Shown: positions 42,598 through 52,091 of the stretch, one piece after another | Layout: each line of letters begins with the position of its first letter | How positions within the stretch are numbered: position 1 is the first letter of the stretch | Assembly (NCBI RefSeq): GCF_016429155.1 | Contig: NZ_JAELUC010000002.1 | Span: forward strand, 1 to 64,000 | Direction of reading: 5' to 3' | DNA: 64,000 nucleotides | DNA from: Pedobacter sp. ASV12 | GTDB lineage: Bacteria; Bacteroidota; Bacteroidia; Sphingobacteriales; Sphingobacteriaceae | Notes under the pieces: model-generated | What the model was told of the DNA's origin: nothing | The model's input: only the letters and a program-made list of their open reading frames with translations | The model's database searches: none | Made by a program: the position numbers and the translations under genes

Positions 42598-44127
42598 ATG
42601 AAAATGAAAAATATAAAATATGTATTGGTGCTGGCCGCTTTGTTTGTTGTGGCGCCAGGATGTAAAAAATTCCTTAACGTAACGCCAATAGATGCTTTGT
42701 CTGGAAATAATTTCTGGCAAACCAGGCAAGACGTAGAAGGTTTTACCAATGGTCTTTATACCAGGCTGAGAAATAAGGTAGCTTCGGGAAGCGACCGTAT
42801 GTTCTTCCCTGCGCTCGACATCAGGTGTAATTTTGTAAAGGTAATCAGCATGGAGAGCAGTGGTACCAACAGCTTCAACAACCTGATCAGCAATAACCTT
42901 AAACCGGTAATTTCTGGTACCACCAGGTACGATAATGCCTTAAAGCAGCTGATGGATTGGAAAGGCTTTTACGATATTGTGGCAGCTGCCAATATCCTGT
43001 ATACCGAAGTAGACAAGGTTCCATCAACCAGCCTTTCGCAAACAGATAAGTTGCGTTATAAAGCCGAAGCTGTTTTTATGCGCAATTTGGCTTATTTGTT
43101 CATTACTAAGCTGTATGGCGATGCGGTTTATTACACAGAAGCCTACCATAGCGCCGCTTTGCCACGCAGTCCGCAGCTTGAAGTGCTCAACAAATGTATT
43201 GCCGATATGTCGGCGGCCAAAAATGATTTGCCAACGGCATATTCAGACGTATCGCTGAGCGGTTTCAGGCCAACTAGGGCCAGTGCAGTAGCCTTGTTGA
43301 TGCACCTGAACATGTGGGCCGCTGCTTGGGATACTGCCGATAAGAGCAAATACTATAAAAACGTACTCTTGCTAGCCGATGAAATGGCTACCTACACCAA
43401 TTACAGCCTATTGCCGGTGACTACAGAAAATACCCTTAAAATTTTCAAGGGCCGTAGTTCCGAAAGCTTGTTTTCGGTATTGCAGGAAACTAATTATGGA
43501 GAGAACTTTGCGTTAACAGCTAACTATTCGTACTACTTTTCGCATTATCCTTACCAAGGAACGGTATCAAAAACGGCGAGTTTCCTATCGTACGATAAAG
43601 ATTACATCACCAAGCTGTTTCCAGGAGGGACGCCCGATGCCAGGTTAACTACTTGGTTTGAAAACTATAACGCAGATAACGGAAGTTTTCAGTTCAAAAA
43701 ATTCATCAATACCTATACTACGGGTACCGGTTCGTCTATTTCGGTGACCAACAACGACAGTGCGGTTATTTTCAGGTTGCCAGACGCCTTGTTGCTGGCC
43801 GCAGAAGCCGCTGCCGAATTGGGCAACGAAGATGCCGCTAAAGGCTATGTAAACCAAGTACGTACGGCTGCGGCTGCGCCGTCTATTACTTCTACAGGCG
43901 AAGAGCTTAAAGCTGATATTTTTAAAGAAAGATGCAGGGAATTGATAGGTGAAGGCCAATTCTTCTTCGATTTGGTGCGTACCAAAAGAGTGACCAATCC
44001 AGATTTCTCTAAAAACCCAATCAGCGTAAGCAGCTTTAATGCGGGTGCCTGGACTTGGCCTTTAACCATTAGCGCCACCGAACGTACGGCAAACCCATAT
44101 TTGGTTGGAAATAATTTTTGGAATTAA
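42598..44127 (+). CDS. SusD/RagB family outer-membrane lipoprotein (second of locus)
   Basis: 509 residues from ATG 42598; the in-frame TTG at 42589 is ignored. Lipoprotein signal with APGCKKFLNVTP. SusD features include QDVEGFTNGLYTRLRN, KLRYKAEAVFMRNLAYLFI and the C-terminal ERCRELIGEGQFFFDLVRTKR. Eleven bases after its susC partner. Confidence 0.94.
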   Translation: MKMKNIKYVLVLAALFVVAPGCKKFLNVTPIDALSGNNFWQTRQDVEGFTNGLYTRLRNKVASGSDRMFFPALDIRCNFVKVISMESSGTNSFNNLISNNLKPVISGTTRYDNALKQLMDWKGFYDIVAAANILYTEVDKVPSTSLSQTDKLRYKAEAVFMRNLAYLFITKLYGDAVYYTEAYHSAALPRSPQLEVLNKCIADMSAAKNDLPTAYSDVSLSGFRPTRASAVALLMHLNMWAAAWDTADKSKYYKNVLLLADEMATYTNYSLLPVTTENTLKIFKGRSSESLFSVLQETNYGENFALTANYSYYFSHYPYQGTVSKTASFLSYDKDYITKLFPGGTPDARLTTWFENYNADNGSFQFKKFINTYTTGTGSSISVTNNDSAVIFRLPDALLLAAEAAAELGNEDAAKGYVNQVRTAAAAPSITSTGEELKADIFKERCRELIGEGQFFFDLVRTKRVTNPDFSKNPISVSSFNAGAWTWPLTISATERTANPYLVGNNFWN

Positions 44128-44140
44128 AAGCGATATAGAG

Positions 44141-44860
44141 ATGAAAATGCAAAACAGAAATAAAACACTATTGTTGATGCTTGTATCGGCGTTATTGCTG
44201 ATGGCCAGCTGTAAGAAATATTATTTTGACACCGGTGTGCACGAGGCCAAATACAACGGCACCATATTGCAATACCTCAAGTCGAAACCTGCCTTGTTCG
44301 ATACCACCGTTAGGGTAATCAACTTGGCTGGAATGAACGATGTGATAGACAAAGAAAACATAACTTTCTTTGCGCCACCCAGCGGATCGATATTCAAATC
44401 GATTAAACGCCTGAACATTTACCTGCGCACCAATGGCAAAGATACCGTTTCAAAACTGGAACAGATCAAGCCTGCCGTATGGAAAAACACGCTTTCGCAA
44501 TATGTTTTTAAAGGGTCGTATTTATTGAAGGATTACCCGCAACGCGATACGCTTTCTTATATCGCTTATCCGGGTCAAGGTTATGCTTCTTATGGAGGCA
44601 GGATCATGAACATTGGCGTTATTTTTAACGATGCGGGCGGTGTAGCCTACGCAGGTTACCGTCAGTTGTATCTGGCCTATATTCCCGATTTGTCTAATCC
44701 GCAGGTAGCGTTGGTGAATATTCCGGTGGCTACCTCAGATATCCAGCCTACCAATGGCGTGCTGCATGTACTGAACAGGAACAAGCATAATTTTGGCTTC
44801 AACACCGATACGTTCATCGAACAGGTTGTTTCATCCGGAATATTACCCCCAGGTCCATAA
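44141..44860 (+). CDS. Fasciclin (FAS1) domain lipoprotein (second of locus)
   Basis: 239 residues from ATG 44141; the longer frame begins inside susD. Lipoprotein signal with LMASCKKYYFD. FAS1 features: GTILQYLKSKPALFD, NITFFAPPSGSIF near 78-90 and VLHVLNRNKHNFGF near the end. Parallel in place and form to the first FAS1 gene (37,683), suggesting the susC-susD-FAS1 triplet is a repeated module. Confidence 0.82.
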   Translation: MKMQNRNKTLLLMLVSALLLMASCKKYYFDTGVHEAKYNGTILQYLKSKPALFDTTVRVINLAGMNDVIDKENITFFAPPSGSIFKSIKRLNIYLRTNGKDTVSKLEQIKPAVWKNTLSQYVFKGSYLLKDYPQRDTLSYIAYPGQGYASYGGRIMNIGVIFNDAGGVAYAGYRQLYLAYIPDLSNPQVALVNIPVATSDIQPTNGVLHVLNRNKHNFGFNTDTFIEQVVSSGILPPGP

Positions 44861-44887
44861 ATCAATTTTACGTAAACTCATCAGAAA

Positions 44888-46585
44888 ATGTTAAATTCTA
44901 TCAAATATAAATCTGCCTTAGCCATTTTAAGCGCGCTGATGCTTGTTTTGGCGGTTTATTCTTGTAAAAAAGAAACAGAGCTGGCGCCAGATCCTTATGC
45001 AGGGGGCAAGCAGCCATTGGGCATTACCTTTATCTCCAAATCTACGGATCCAGATATCGTTACTGCAGGGGCAACACTTAGTTTAAAAGTAAACGGGTTA
45101 ATGAAGTTCAAAGACAATTTTAAGCTTTACGTGAACGAAATCGAAGCCGAAGTAGTGAACTATACCGACACCACCGTTTCGTTTAAAGTGCCGCTAACTG
45201 CAAGTACGGGCAGTATGTGGATTACCGCACAGGGGCAGAGCTTCTTCGGACCGATTATTAAAGTAGGGGGCAAAGTAGCCGTAGACGATCAGTTTAAAAT
45301 CGTGAATGGTGCATCCAACAGCAGCGGTGCAAGCACCGTTTTCGATATCGAGCAGCTGCCTACAGGTAGGTTCTGGCTTGGCGGTGCCTTCAATAACTTC
45401 GAATTAAAAGGAACCGACAAAGTGCCGAACGGCGGTATTGCCCAAATTGATGCCGGCGGAACTTACATCACCACCGATATCAATTTTGGAAAAGGTGCTG
45501 GCGGAGGTTTCAAAACCATTTACTCCATCAACAGGATTACAAGTGGTGCGCAAAACGGCAAGTATATCATTGCCGGAAGCTTTACCAGCTATAACTCTAC
45601 CAGGCCAAACAGGCAAACCCTCAATAACATTGCAAGGCTAAATGCCAATGGTACATTAGATACCATTAAAACTGCTGACAAAGATGCTGCGGGAAATTCG
45701 TTGGTGCCTATTGTAAATCCTAAACCGGCAGAAACCTGGAAAAATGGCGATACCGTTTCGGCCTTCAATGCCGGAGTTGACGGTACGGTTAGAAAAACAT
45801 TTGTGTTTGGCGAACAGATTTACATCATCGGCAATTTCCAGAACTTTAAGCGGATGTACATTCCAAACTCTAGCTACGACGAGAAAGTTTACGACGTAAC
45901 CAAAATGAGGCAGTTGGTCAGGGTAAATTCGGACGGTACGATGGATTCGACCTTCCACTACAACAAAACTACGCGCCAAAGTGCGGCAGGAGCCAATGGT
46001 GCCATTATGGATGCCATGATGCAGGCCGACGGCAAGCTGATTTTGGTAGGCAGCTTCAGCACATTTAACGGTGTACAGGCTAACCACATCGTACGCCTTA
46101 ACCTCGATGGCAGCGTAGACAATACCTTCTTGGCAGGCATAGGAGCAGATAATGATGTGTATGCAATCAGGTACAATGCCACCACTGGCAAAATCATGCT
46201 GAGCGGTTCGTTTGCCAGTTTCAACAACAAGCCCTTGTCTGGCTTGGCTTTGCTCAATGCCGATGGCAGTAATGTAGCCACATTTACTACGCAGGCCATT
46301 ACCGGTGGTATAGCTACTTTCGCGGCCCAGCTAAACAATGGCAAAATATTGGTGGCAGGTTCGTTTACCAAATACGGCGATTACCTGCGTCAGGGTTTTA
46401 TGGTCTTGGAAGCAAACGGGCAGTTGGCCGTAGGCTATAATAATACAGGTGGTTTCCAAGGGCGTGTTTACGATATGATCGAAACACCAACTGCCAGCGG
46501 ATCGCAGGTAATCTTGGTTGGCGATGTATTGAGGTTCAATACCATCTTGCCGCACAACGTACTTAGATTGATCATTTCAAATTAA
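44888..46585 (+). CDS. DUF5008-like lipoprotein with IPT-like domain and delta-60 beta-propeller repeats
   Basis: 565 residues. Lipoprotein signal with AVYSCKK. About 35-130 looks like an IPT/TIG beta-sandwich (ITFISKSTDPDIVTAGATL). The remainder has about six repeats of the delta-60 type, such as GKLILVGSFSTFNGV with IVRLNLDGSVDNTF, and GKIMLSGSFASFNN with LALLNADG, expected to form a beta-propeller. I link it with DUF5008 with moderate certainty. Probably a surface binding protein of the locus. Confidence 0.68.
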   Translation: MLNSIKYKSALAILSALMLVLAVYSCKKETELAPDPYAGGKQPLGITFISKSTDPDIVTAGATLSLKVNGLMKFKDNFKLYVNEIEAEVVNYTDTTVSFKVPLTASTGSMWITAQGQSFFGPIIKVGGKVAVDDQFKIVNGASNSSGASTVFDIEQLPTGRFWLGGAFNNFELKGTDKVPNGGIAQIDAGGTYITTDINFGKGAGGGFKTIYSINRITSGAQNGKYIIAGSFTSYNSTRPNRQTLNNIARLNANGTLDTIKTADKDAAGNSLVPIVNPKPAETWKNGDTVSAFNAGVDGTVRKTFVFGEQIYIIGNFQNFKRMYIPNSSYDEKVYDVTKMRQLVRVNSDGTMDSTFHYNKTTRQSAAGANGAIMDAMMQADGKLILVGSFSTFNGVQANHIVRLNLDGSVDNTFLAGIGADNDVYAIRYNATTGKIMLSGSFASFNNKPLSGLALLNADGSNVATFTTQAITGGIATFAAQLNNGKILVAGSFTKYGDYLRQGFMVLEANGQLAVGYNNTGGFQGRVYDMIETPTASGSQVILVGDVLRFNTILPHNVLRLIISN

Positions 46586-46604
46586 CCTCTTAATTTATTC
46601 GGTT

Positions 46605-48347
46605 ATGAAAAAAATTATAAAATCGGTTTTTAACTTCAAAACATTGGGCATGGGATCCTTGTTGGGTTTCATTTTGCTGAACGCGGCCTGTAACAAAGAC
46701 TTCGATAACGTGCTGCCGCAAAAGTTTAAGAACGATACAGCTGGAATTGGCAATAATGCTAAAAAAGTGCTTTACATTATTGTGGATGGCATGCGCGGTT
46801 CGGTAGTAAGATCCATAGCGCCACCTAACCTCACGCAGGTAACCAGCAAAGCCATTTATTCTTACGATGGTTTGGCAGATTACCAGCTCAACCCGATTAC
46901 CAACGCCGCGGCATGGACCACCATGACTACTGGTGTAGATTATACCAAGCACAACGTAACCAGCGAAAGTTTTGCTGGCCTTAACGTACAGAATACGCCA
47001 ACTATTTTCACGCGATTGAAACAAAGCCTGGGCAATGTCAGGACGGTTTCTTTTGCCTCGACGGCCGCATTTAATGATAATCTGGCTGCTGACGCCAGCT
47101 TAAAGCAGAACTTTGCCGACGATAAATCGGTTAAAGATGCCGTTGTGGCCGAGCTCACGACTAATAATCCATCGTTGCTGGTAGCCCAATTCCACAGCGT
47201 TGAAACTGCAGGTGCGGCAAATGGCTATACCGAAGGTACCCCGGCCTACACCTCGGCCATTGCTACTTTAGATGGCTACATTGGCGAAGTATTGGCGGCA
47301 TTAAGGGCAAGAAGTACTTATGCCGGCGAGAATTGGCTGGTTGTAATAGCCTCAAATAAAGGCGGTGCAAGCGTTTCTGGCGGCTTGCCGGGCTCTAATA
47401 TCTTTAACGATCTTTCGAGAAACACTTACTTGGCCTTTTACAACCCTAAATTCAGTCCAACACGCGTAGACCAGCCCAACATCAACAGCTTGCCTTATGC
47501 GGGGTTCGCACCAAACTTTTCGGGCAACAATGGTGCCTATACAGCGGCGGTAGCGAGTAACAATACCATTGGCGATTTTGGAACCAGTGGCGAATTTACG
47601 GTAATGGTAAAAGTGAGGATGGACCATGCCTCAACGGCTTATCCGCCATTTATTGGAAAAACACCAGATTTTAAAAGCGGTAGCGGTACAACCGGCTGGG
47701 TGTTTTTCTCGGCAGGAGATACCTGGACCATGAAGGTGTCGGGTACCGGAACCCAGATTGCCGGAGAAAAAGTAAGAGACGGGGTTTGGCATACCTTGGC
47801 TATGCGTATCTATAACAACGGCACACGTAAGGCCAAAATTTATACCGACGATAAGATGAGCGCCGAACTGAACCTGGGTACAGCCAACATGTCGGCCCCA
47901 ACCGTTCCATTTACCCTTGGTCATATCAACTCAACCGAATCAAACGGAACGATCAATGTGCTGATCAAGGATGTAGCTATCTACAACATTGCCATACCAG
48001 AATCTGATCTTATTCCCTACATGAGAAAAACGGTAAAACAGCCAACCGATTTATATTATAACAACTTGATTGGCTACTGGCCATGCGACGATAACCAAGG
48101 CAGCGTAATCAGGGAAGCTTCTGGCAAAGGTGTCAACCTCAATTACGTAGGTGCGCCAAACTGGAAGTCGTTTAGCGACATTTCTCCATACATCTCTCCA
48201 GAAATCTCGCAGGCCGCTTATCAATCTGTTCCAAACGGCGTGGATATTCCTGTGCTGATTTATAACTGGATGAATATAGCCGTGCCATCGCAATGGAATT
48301 TGATGGGCAAGCTTTATGCGCCAACAGTTAATTATCCAACCAAATAA
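46605..48347 (+). CDS. Phosphatase-fold and LamG lipoprotein (DUF4983-like), degenerate metal site
   Basis: 580 residues; lipoprotein signal with NAACNK. About 45-290 resembles the alkaline-phosphatase/phosphodiesterase superfamily: VLYIIVDGMRG with the first metal Asp, TNAAAWTTMTTG, KHNV, and FHSVETAGAANGY. At the place where active members have DHG it reads SNKGG, so metal ligands are lost. About 300-480 is a LamG jelly-roll (EFTVMVKVRMDH, WHTLAMRIYNNG), followed by a C-terminal domain I associate with DUF4983. Likely a binding protein rather than an enzyme. Confidence 0.65.
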   Translation: MKKIIKSVFNFKTLGMGSLLGFILLNAACNKDFDNVLPQKFKNDTAGIGNNAKKVLYIIVDGMRGSVVRSIAPPNLTQVTSKAIYSYDGLADYQLNPITNAAAWTTMTTGVDYTKHNVTSESFAGLNVQNTPTIFTRLKQSLGNVRTVSFASTAAFNDNLAADASLKQNFADDKSVKDAVVAELTTNNPSLLVAQFHSVETAGAANGYTEGTPAYTSAIATLDGYIGEVLAALRARSTYAGENWLVVIASNKGGASVSGGLPGSNIFNDLSRNTYLAFYNPKFSPTRVDQPNINSLPYAGFAPNFSGNNGAYTAAVASNNTIGDFGTSGEFTVMVKVRMDHASTAYPPFIGKTPDFKSGSGTTGWVFFSAGDTWTMKVSGTGTQIAGEKVRDGVWHTLAMRIYNNGTRKAKIYTDDKMSAELNLGTANMSAPTVPFTLGHINSTESNGTINVLIKDVAIYNIAIPESDLIPYMRKTVKQPTDLYYNNLIGYWPCDDNQGSVIREASGKGVNLNYVGAPNWKSFSDISPYISPEISQAAYQSVPNGVDIPVLIYNWMNIAVPSQWNLMGKLYAPTVNYPTK

Positions 48348-48361
48348 TAAAATGCTATACG

Positions 48362-50305
48362 ATGAAATTTAATCATGTAACTAAATTGTCTGTGCTGATT
48401 TTATTATTGGCCACAACAGCCTGTAAAAAATACGGCTATAATATTCCCGATGGATATACCGATAACTCGGGTAATGTAGCCAACGGCAAAATAGACACCA
48501 ATATGGCGGTTATCGACAAATCGATGTACGCCAAGGCACGTGTATTTCCGGGCTTGGTAGACCAGTCTGAACCGCGTGTAAAAGATGCCAAGTTTACGTT
48601 GGATCTTAACTTTACCGACCAAACTTCAGATAACCTGCGCATCAGCGTAGCGCCTCAGCCTCAATACAGTACGGGCTACTATGCCGCTCCTGGCGAGTTG
48701 GTGAAAATCATAGTTCCGGCTGGCATACAAGGTCTGGGCATTCAAATTGGTGGCCAAACCGATAACTTGGGAGGCAAATACCCTTTGCTTAGAGACCCTG
48801 TAATTTTTACGCGTCAGCAGTTATATCCGGGTACCAACTACATCCGTAACCTGTATGGCGGTACCATTTATATCAATGCCAGCTTTGCCTATCCAAACCC
48901 GGTTGAGTTTACCATTTCTGGTGCCTGTGTTTCTCCAGACTTTATCCTGGGCCAAAGCACCGATGCCGATTGGGTAGCCAAAGTAAAAGCATCACAGGTT
49001 CCTTGGCTCGAGTTCAGGAGCAAGCGCGTAATTTTCCTGATGCCGAGGGATAAGGTGATAGCCACCTTTAGCTCTTCGGAGCCTTTAACCAACCCAACCG
49101 CGGTATTGAGCAAATGGAATGATGTATTTGAATTAGATTACAATGGCTGGATGGGCCTTTCAGACAATGCTGCCGACATCAGGGACAGGAGCCCGCAAGG
49201 CGCTTGGAGAGGCGTATTGGATATTCAGTTGTCGGCCGGTTACGGCCACTCGGGTTTCCCATTTGTGGGTACCAACGATGCCGAATGGTTCAGTGCTTTC
49301 TCGAGCTTGAAGAAAATTTCGACCAGCAACGGCATGTGGGGCAGCTACCACGAATTTGGCCACAACTGTCAGCAAGGCAAGGTTTGGAGCTGGAGCACTT
49401 TGGGCGAAACTACCAACAACCTGTTCAGCTTTAAGGTAGCCAACAGGATTGGGGCCGATTATAACATCCTGCACCCGTCCGTATCGAGCGGCTTCCCGCA
49501 AGCCATTGCCTACGCCAGTGGAACCGGTACCAAAAACTTTGATTTGGATGCTGCCATGAACGATCCATTTAAACGCATGACACCTTTTGTACAAATATTC
49601 GAGAAATATGGCTATGGTGCCATGACCTACCTGTATTCGCAGGCCAGACATGCCGAGCGTTTGAATACCAGCGATATCACCATGCATAATTTCGTGTACG
49701 AAAAGCTGTCTGATTATACCCAAACCGATTTGGCCTCGTTCTTCGATGCTTGGGGTATTTTGATCAGCGATCCGGTAAGAGATAAGGTTGCCGCCAAATA
49801 TCCGGTATTGGCTACGCAGATCTGGACTTACAATCCGCTGAACAGAACAGGTGGTACTGGCGCAATTGCACCAATAACTTACCCTTTCGTGTCGAGTATT
49901 TCAAACAACCAATCGTCAGAAGGTTCTCCAGCCAACCTGTTAGATGGCAATACCGCAACTTACTGGCACTCGCAATACAGCCCTGCATTAACCAATGCAA
50001 CAGCTTTCCCAATCAACATCGTGTTAAAAGTGGGCAGATTGCCTATCCAGGTACAAGGAGTAACGCTAACACAACGCCAAAACAGCAACTCTTATGCAAA
50101 AGACATGGAAGTGTTTATCAGTACAGACGGTACCAACTATACCACCATGGGCACATTTACCTTGCCTAACAACAATGCCAAATTCAACTATAATTTCCCA
50201 ACAGGCGTACAAACCGCTAGGTATGTAAAACTGGTTATCAAAAATCAGTACACTACTGCCAATACCTATACGTCATTGTCTGAATTCAATATCATTAAAC
50301 CTTAA
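48362..50305 (+). CDS. M60 family metallopeptidase with discoidin domain, lipoprotein
   Basis: 647 residues. Lipoprotein signal with TTACKK (Cys21). An N-terminal beta domain (about 70-190) leads to the M60 catalytic domain; the zinc motif HEFGH is at 330-334 and E349 in GETTNN is the expected third ligand. A C-terminal F5/8 discoidin-type carbohydrate-binding domain spans about 510-645 (NLLDGNTATYWHS). M60 enzymes (IMPa, BT4244, ZmpA-type) cleave mucins and other O-glycoproteins near glycosylated Ser or Thr. The only predicted active hydrolase of the locus. Confidence 0.9.
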   Translation: MKFNHVTKLSVLILLLATTACKKYGYNIPDGYTDNSGNVANGKIDTNMAVIDKSMYAKARVFPGLVDQSEPRVKDAKFTLDLNFTDQTSDNLRISVAPQPQYSTGYYAAPGELVKIIVPAGIQGLGIQIGGQTDNLGGKYPLLRDPVIFTRQQLYPGTNYIRNLYGGTIYINASFAYPNPVEFTISGACVSPDFILGQSTDADWVAKVKASQVPWLEFRSKRVIFLMPRDKVIATFSSSEPLTNPTAVLSKWNDVFELDYNGWMGLSDNAADIRDRSPQGAWRGVLDIQLSAGYGHSGFPFVGTNDAEWFSAFSSLKKISTSNGMWGSYHEFGHNCQQGKVWSWSTLGETTNNLFSFKVANRIGADYNILHPSVSSGFPQAIAYASGTGTKNFDLDAAMNDPFKRMTPFVQIFEKYGYGAMTYLYSQARHAERLNTSDITMHNFVYEKLSDYTQTDLASFFDAWGILISDPVRDKVAAKYPVLATQIWTYNPLNRTGGTGAIAPITYPFVSSISNNQSSEGSPANLLDGNTATYWHSQYSPALTNATAFPINIVLKVGRLPIQVQGVTLTQRQNSNSYAKDMEVFISTDGTNYTTMGTFTLPNNNAKFNYNFPTGVQTARYVKLVIKNQYTTANTYTSLSEFNIIKP

Positions 50306-50310
50306 CCGAA

Positions 50311-52014
50311 ATGATGAAAAAATATTTCAACTATACACTCTTAGCCGGTATTTCGCTTTCGGTATTGGCTATTGCGGGTTGCAAAAAATATGATAATCCA
50401 CCACCTGTGTTCGAAGAGCTGAAGCCCATTAGCGACGTGCAACGAAAAGTGCTTGTGATCAGTATTGATGGGGTTACAGGTAGCGAAATCAAAACTATTG
50501 CGCCTACCAACATGGCCACCTTGCTGCAAACTTCCAAATATTCGTACGAAGTACAAAAAAGCGGTGTGGGTACCGATGCCTCTTCGTGGGCCAGCATGGC
50601 TACCGGGGTAAGCTACGCCAAGCATCAAATTGGTACCGAAAGTTTTGAAAGGTTGGCCGATCCAACCGGCGACGACCACGCGGCGGTAACTTCGTACAGA
50701 AACGTTTTAGATTACATTACGCAGTTTAAAGCCACCAAAACCGCAGTGGTAACGCCTTGGTCAAATCTTCGCTATTACCTCAGGAATGCCGATTTTGCTC
50801 CTGTAGTGAGCACAGATCTAGCCGTAAAGGACAGCACAGTTAACATCTTGAGCAAACAAGATAACGTAGGTGCCATCTTCGTCAACTTTAGGGATGTGGA
50901 AGCAGCCGGAGCCAATGGCGGATTTTTGGCCAGCAATGCCAATTATAAAAATGCCATTGTAAAAGCCGACGAATATGTGGGCAATATCGTAGCCGCATTA
51001 AAGGCAAGAAAGAATTACGCCAAGGAAGATTGGCTCATTATGGTGACCACCAATCACGGTGGCAGCAGCACCAATCCGCAGGCTGGCTTTATCATTGCTT
51101 CGAATCCAAGGCTTAAACAGGAGGAAATCAAAAAGAGAGGCTTCAATACGGTTTTGTTTAATAGCACCACCATTGGCGCGAGTGTGAATAACGACAATGG
51201 ACTATACGACCCAGGTGCTACTAAAGACTTCACCGTGCAAATGCAGGCTAAATTTAACATTGATACCTATTATGTAGGTTTTTTGTCGAAGAGCACATTG
51301 ATCAATACAAGTAGTTCTCAGCCACAAACCGGATGGCTATGGTTTCAAAGCGATTCTAAAAAATGGAAAACGTCTTTTGGAGGGGCTGCGAATGGAGGTG
51401 GAACAAGCAGACCAGAATGCGCTGGTGGTGTCGTTTTTGATGGCAATTGGCATACGCTTACCATGACGGTAAAATATGTAAACAGCACCACAAGAACTGT
51501 GAGCACCTATACCGACGGCAATCCGGATGCTACCTTAAACATTAGTTCTCTTAAAAGCTTAAGCACCACAGAGAAGTTAACATTGGGTTATAAGCAATTT
51601 TCTGGTGGAACAGGCTTGAATTTCCAAGGTGCTGAATTATTATATTTCAACACCGCATTAGACGCGGCAACCATTAAAGCAAATATTGCTTTAAAGGATA
51701 TAACCCAACATCCGAATTATGCCAACCTGATTGGTTATTGGCAAAACAATGAAGGTACCGATGCCTATATTGCCAACAAGGCACCGGGTGGTTATGACAT
51801 GTTGCTGTATGGCGCCTATACCTGGAAAGCTATGGGTACAGATGTACCATCTTCGGTAATTGCCGATCCAAATGCTACCGGCAAGTCGATCGCTCTGACA
51901 CCGACCACTGTGGGTGCCAATATGTTGTATTGGATGAAGATCAAGATCCTGCCAGATTATGGTCTGGATGGCAATCCGTTCTTGAACCAATTTGAATTAG
52001 AATTTTTAAAGTAG
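50311..52014 (+). CDS. Second phosphatase-fold and LamG lipoprotein (DUF4983-like)
   Basis: 567 residues; lipoprotein signal with AIAGCKK. Same architecture as the gene at 46,605: KVLVISIDGVTG, TDASSWASMATG, KHQI, FRDVEAAGANGG, then VTTNHGG, which keeps a His where the other copy has Lys but has Asn in place of Asp. LamG domain at about 295-470 and a shorter C-terminal end. The two paralogues flank the M60 gene. Six bases separate it from that gene. Confidence 0.65.
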   Translation: MMKKYFNYTLLAGISLSVLAIAGCKKYDNPPPVFEELKPISDVQRKVLVISIDGVTGSEIKTIAPTNMATLLQTSKYSYEVQKSGVGTDASSWASMATGVSYAKHQIGTESFERLADPTGDDHAAVTSYRNVLDYITQFKATKTAVVTPWSNLRYYLRNADFAPVVSTDLAVKDSTVNILSKQDNVGAIFVNFRDVEAAGANGGFLASNANYKNAIVKADEYVGNIVAALKARKNYAKEDWLIMVTTNHGGSSTNPQAGFIIASNPRLKQEEIKKRGFNTVLFNSTTIGASVNNDNGLYDPGATKDFTVQMQAKFNIDTYYVGFLSKSTLINTSSSQPQTGWLWFQSDSKKWKTSFGGAANGGGTSRPECAGGVVFDGNWHTLTMTVKYVNSTTRTVSTYTDGNPDATLNISSLKSLSTTEKLTLGYKQFSGGTGLNFQGAELLYFNTALDAATIKANIALKDITQHPNYANLIGYWQNNEGTDAYIANKAPGGYDMLLYGAYTWKAMGTDVPSSVIADPNATGKSIALTPTTVGANMLYWMKIKILPDYGLDGNPFLNQFELEFLK

Positions 52015-52042
52015 TTTAAAAATAAATTTAGGTAAAAAAGTA

Positions 52043-52072
52043 AGCCCCGACCATTTGGACGGGGCTTTTTTA
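52043..52072 (+). terminator. Terminator of the 19-kb locus
   Basis: AGCCCCG pairs with CGGGGCT around a 10-base loop, then TTTTTT. It follows the last gene by 28 bases and may also serve the convergent aminotransferase gene. Confidence 0.9.
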
Positions 52073-52091
52073 TGGGTGTATAAGTTGCGGT

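Noticed and set aside
49160..49723. 187-codon minus-strand frame inside the M60 peptidase
   Set aside because: Lies over the conserved HEFGH region of the real gene; no independent support.
33020..52014. Classification of the locus as a standard polysaccharide utilisation locus
   Set aside because: No glycoside hydrolase, lyase or carbohydrate esterase domain is visible in any of the eleven genes.
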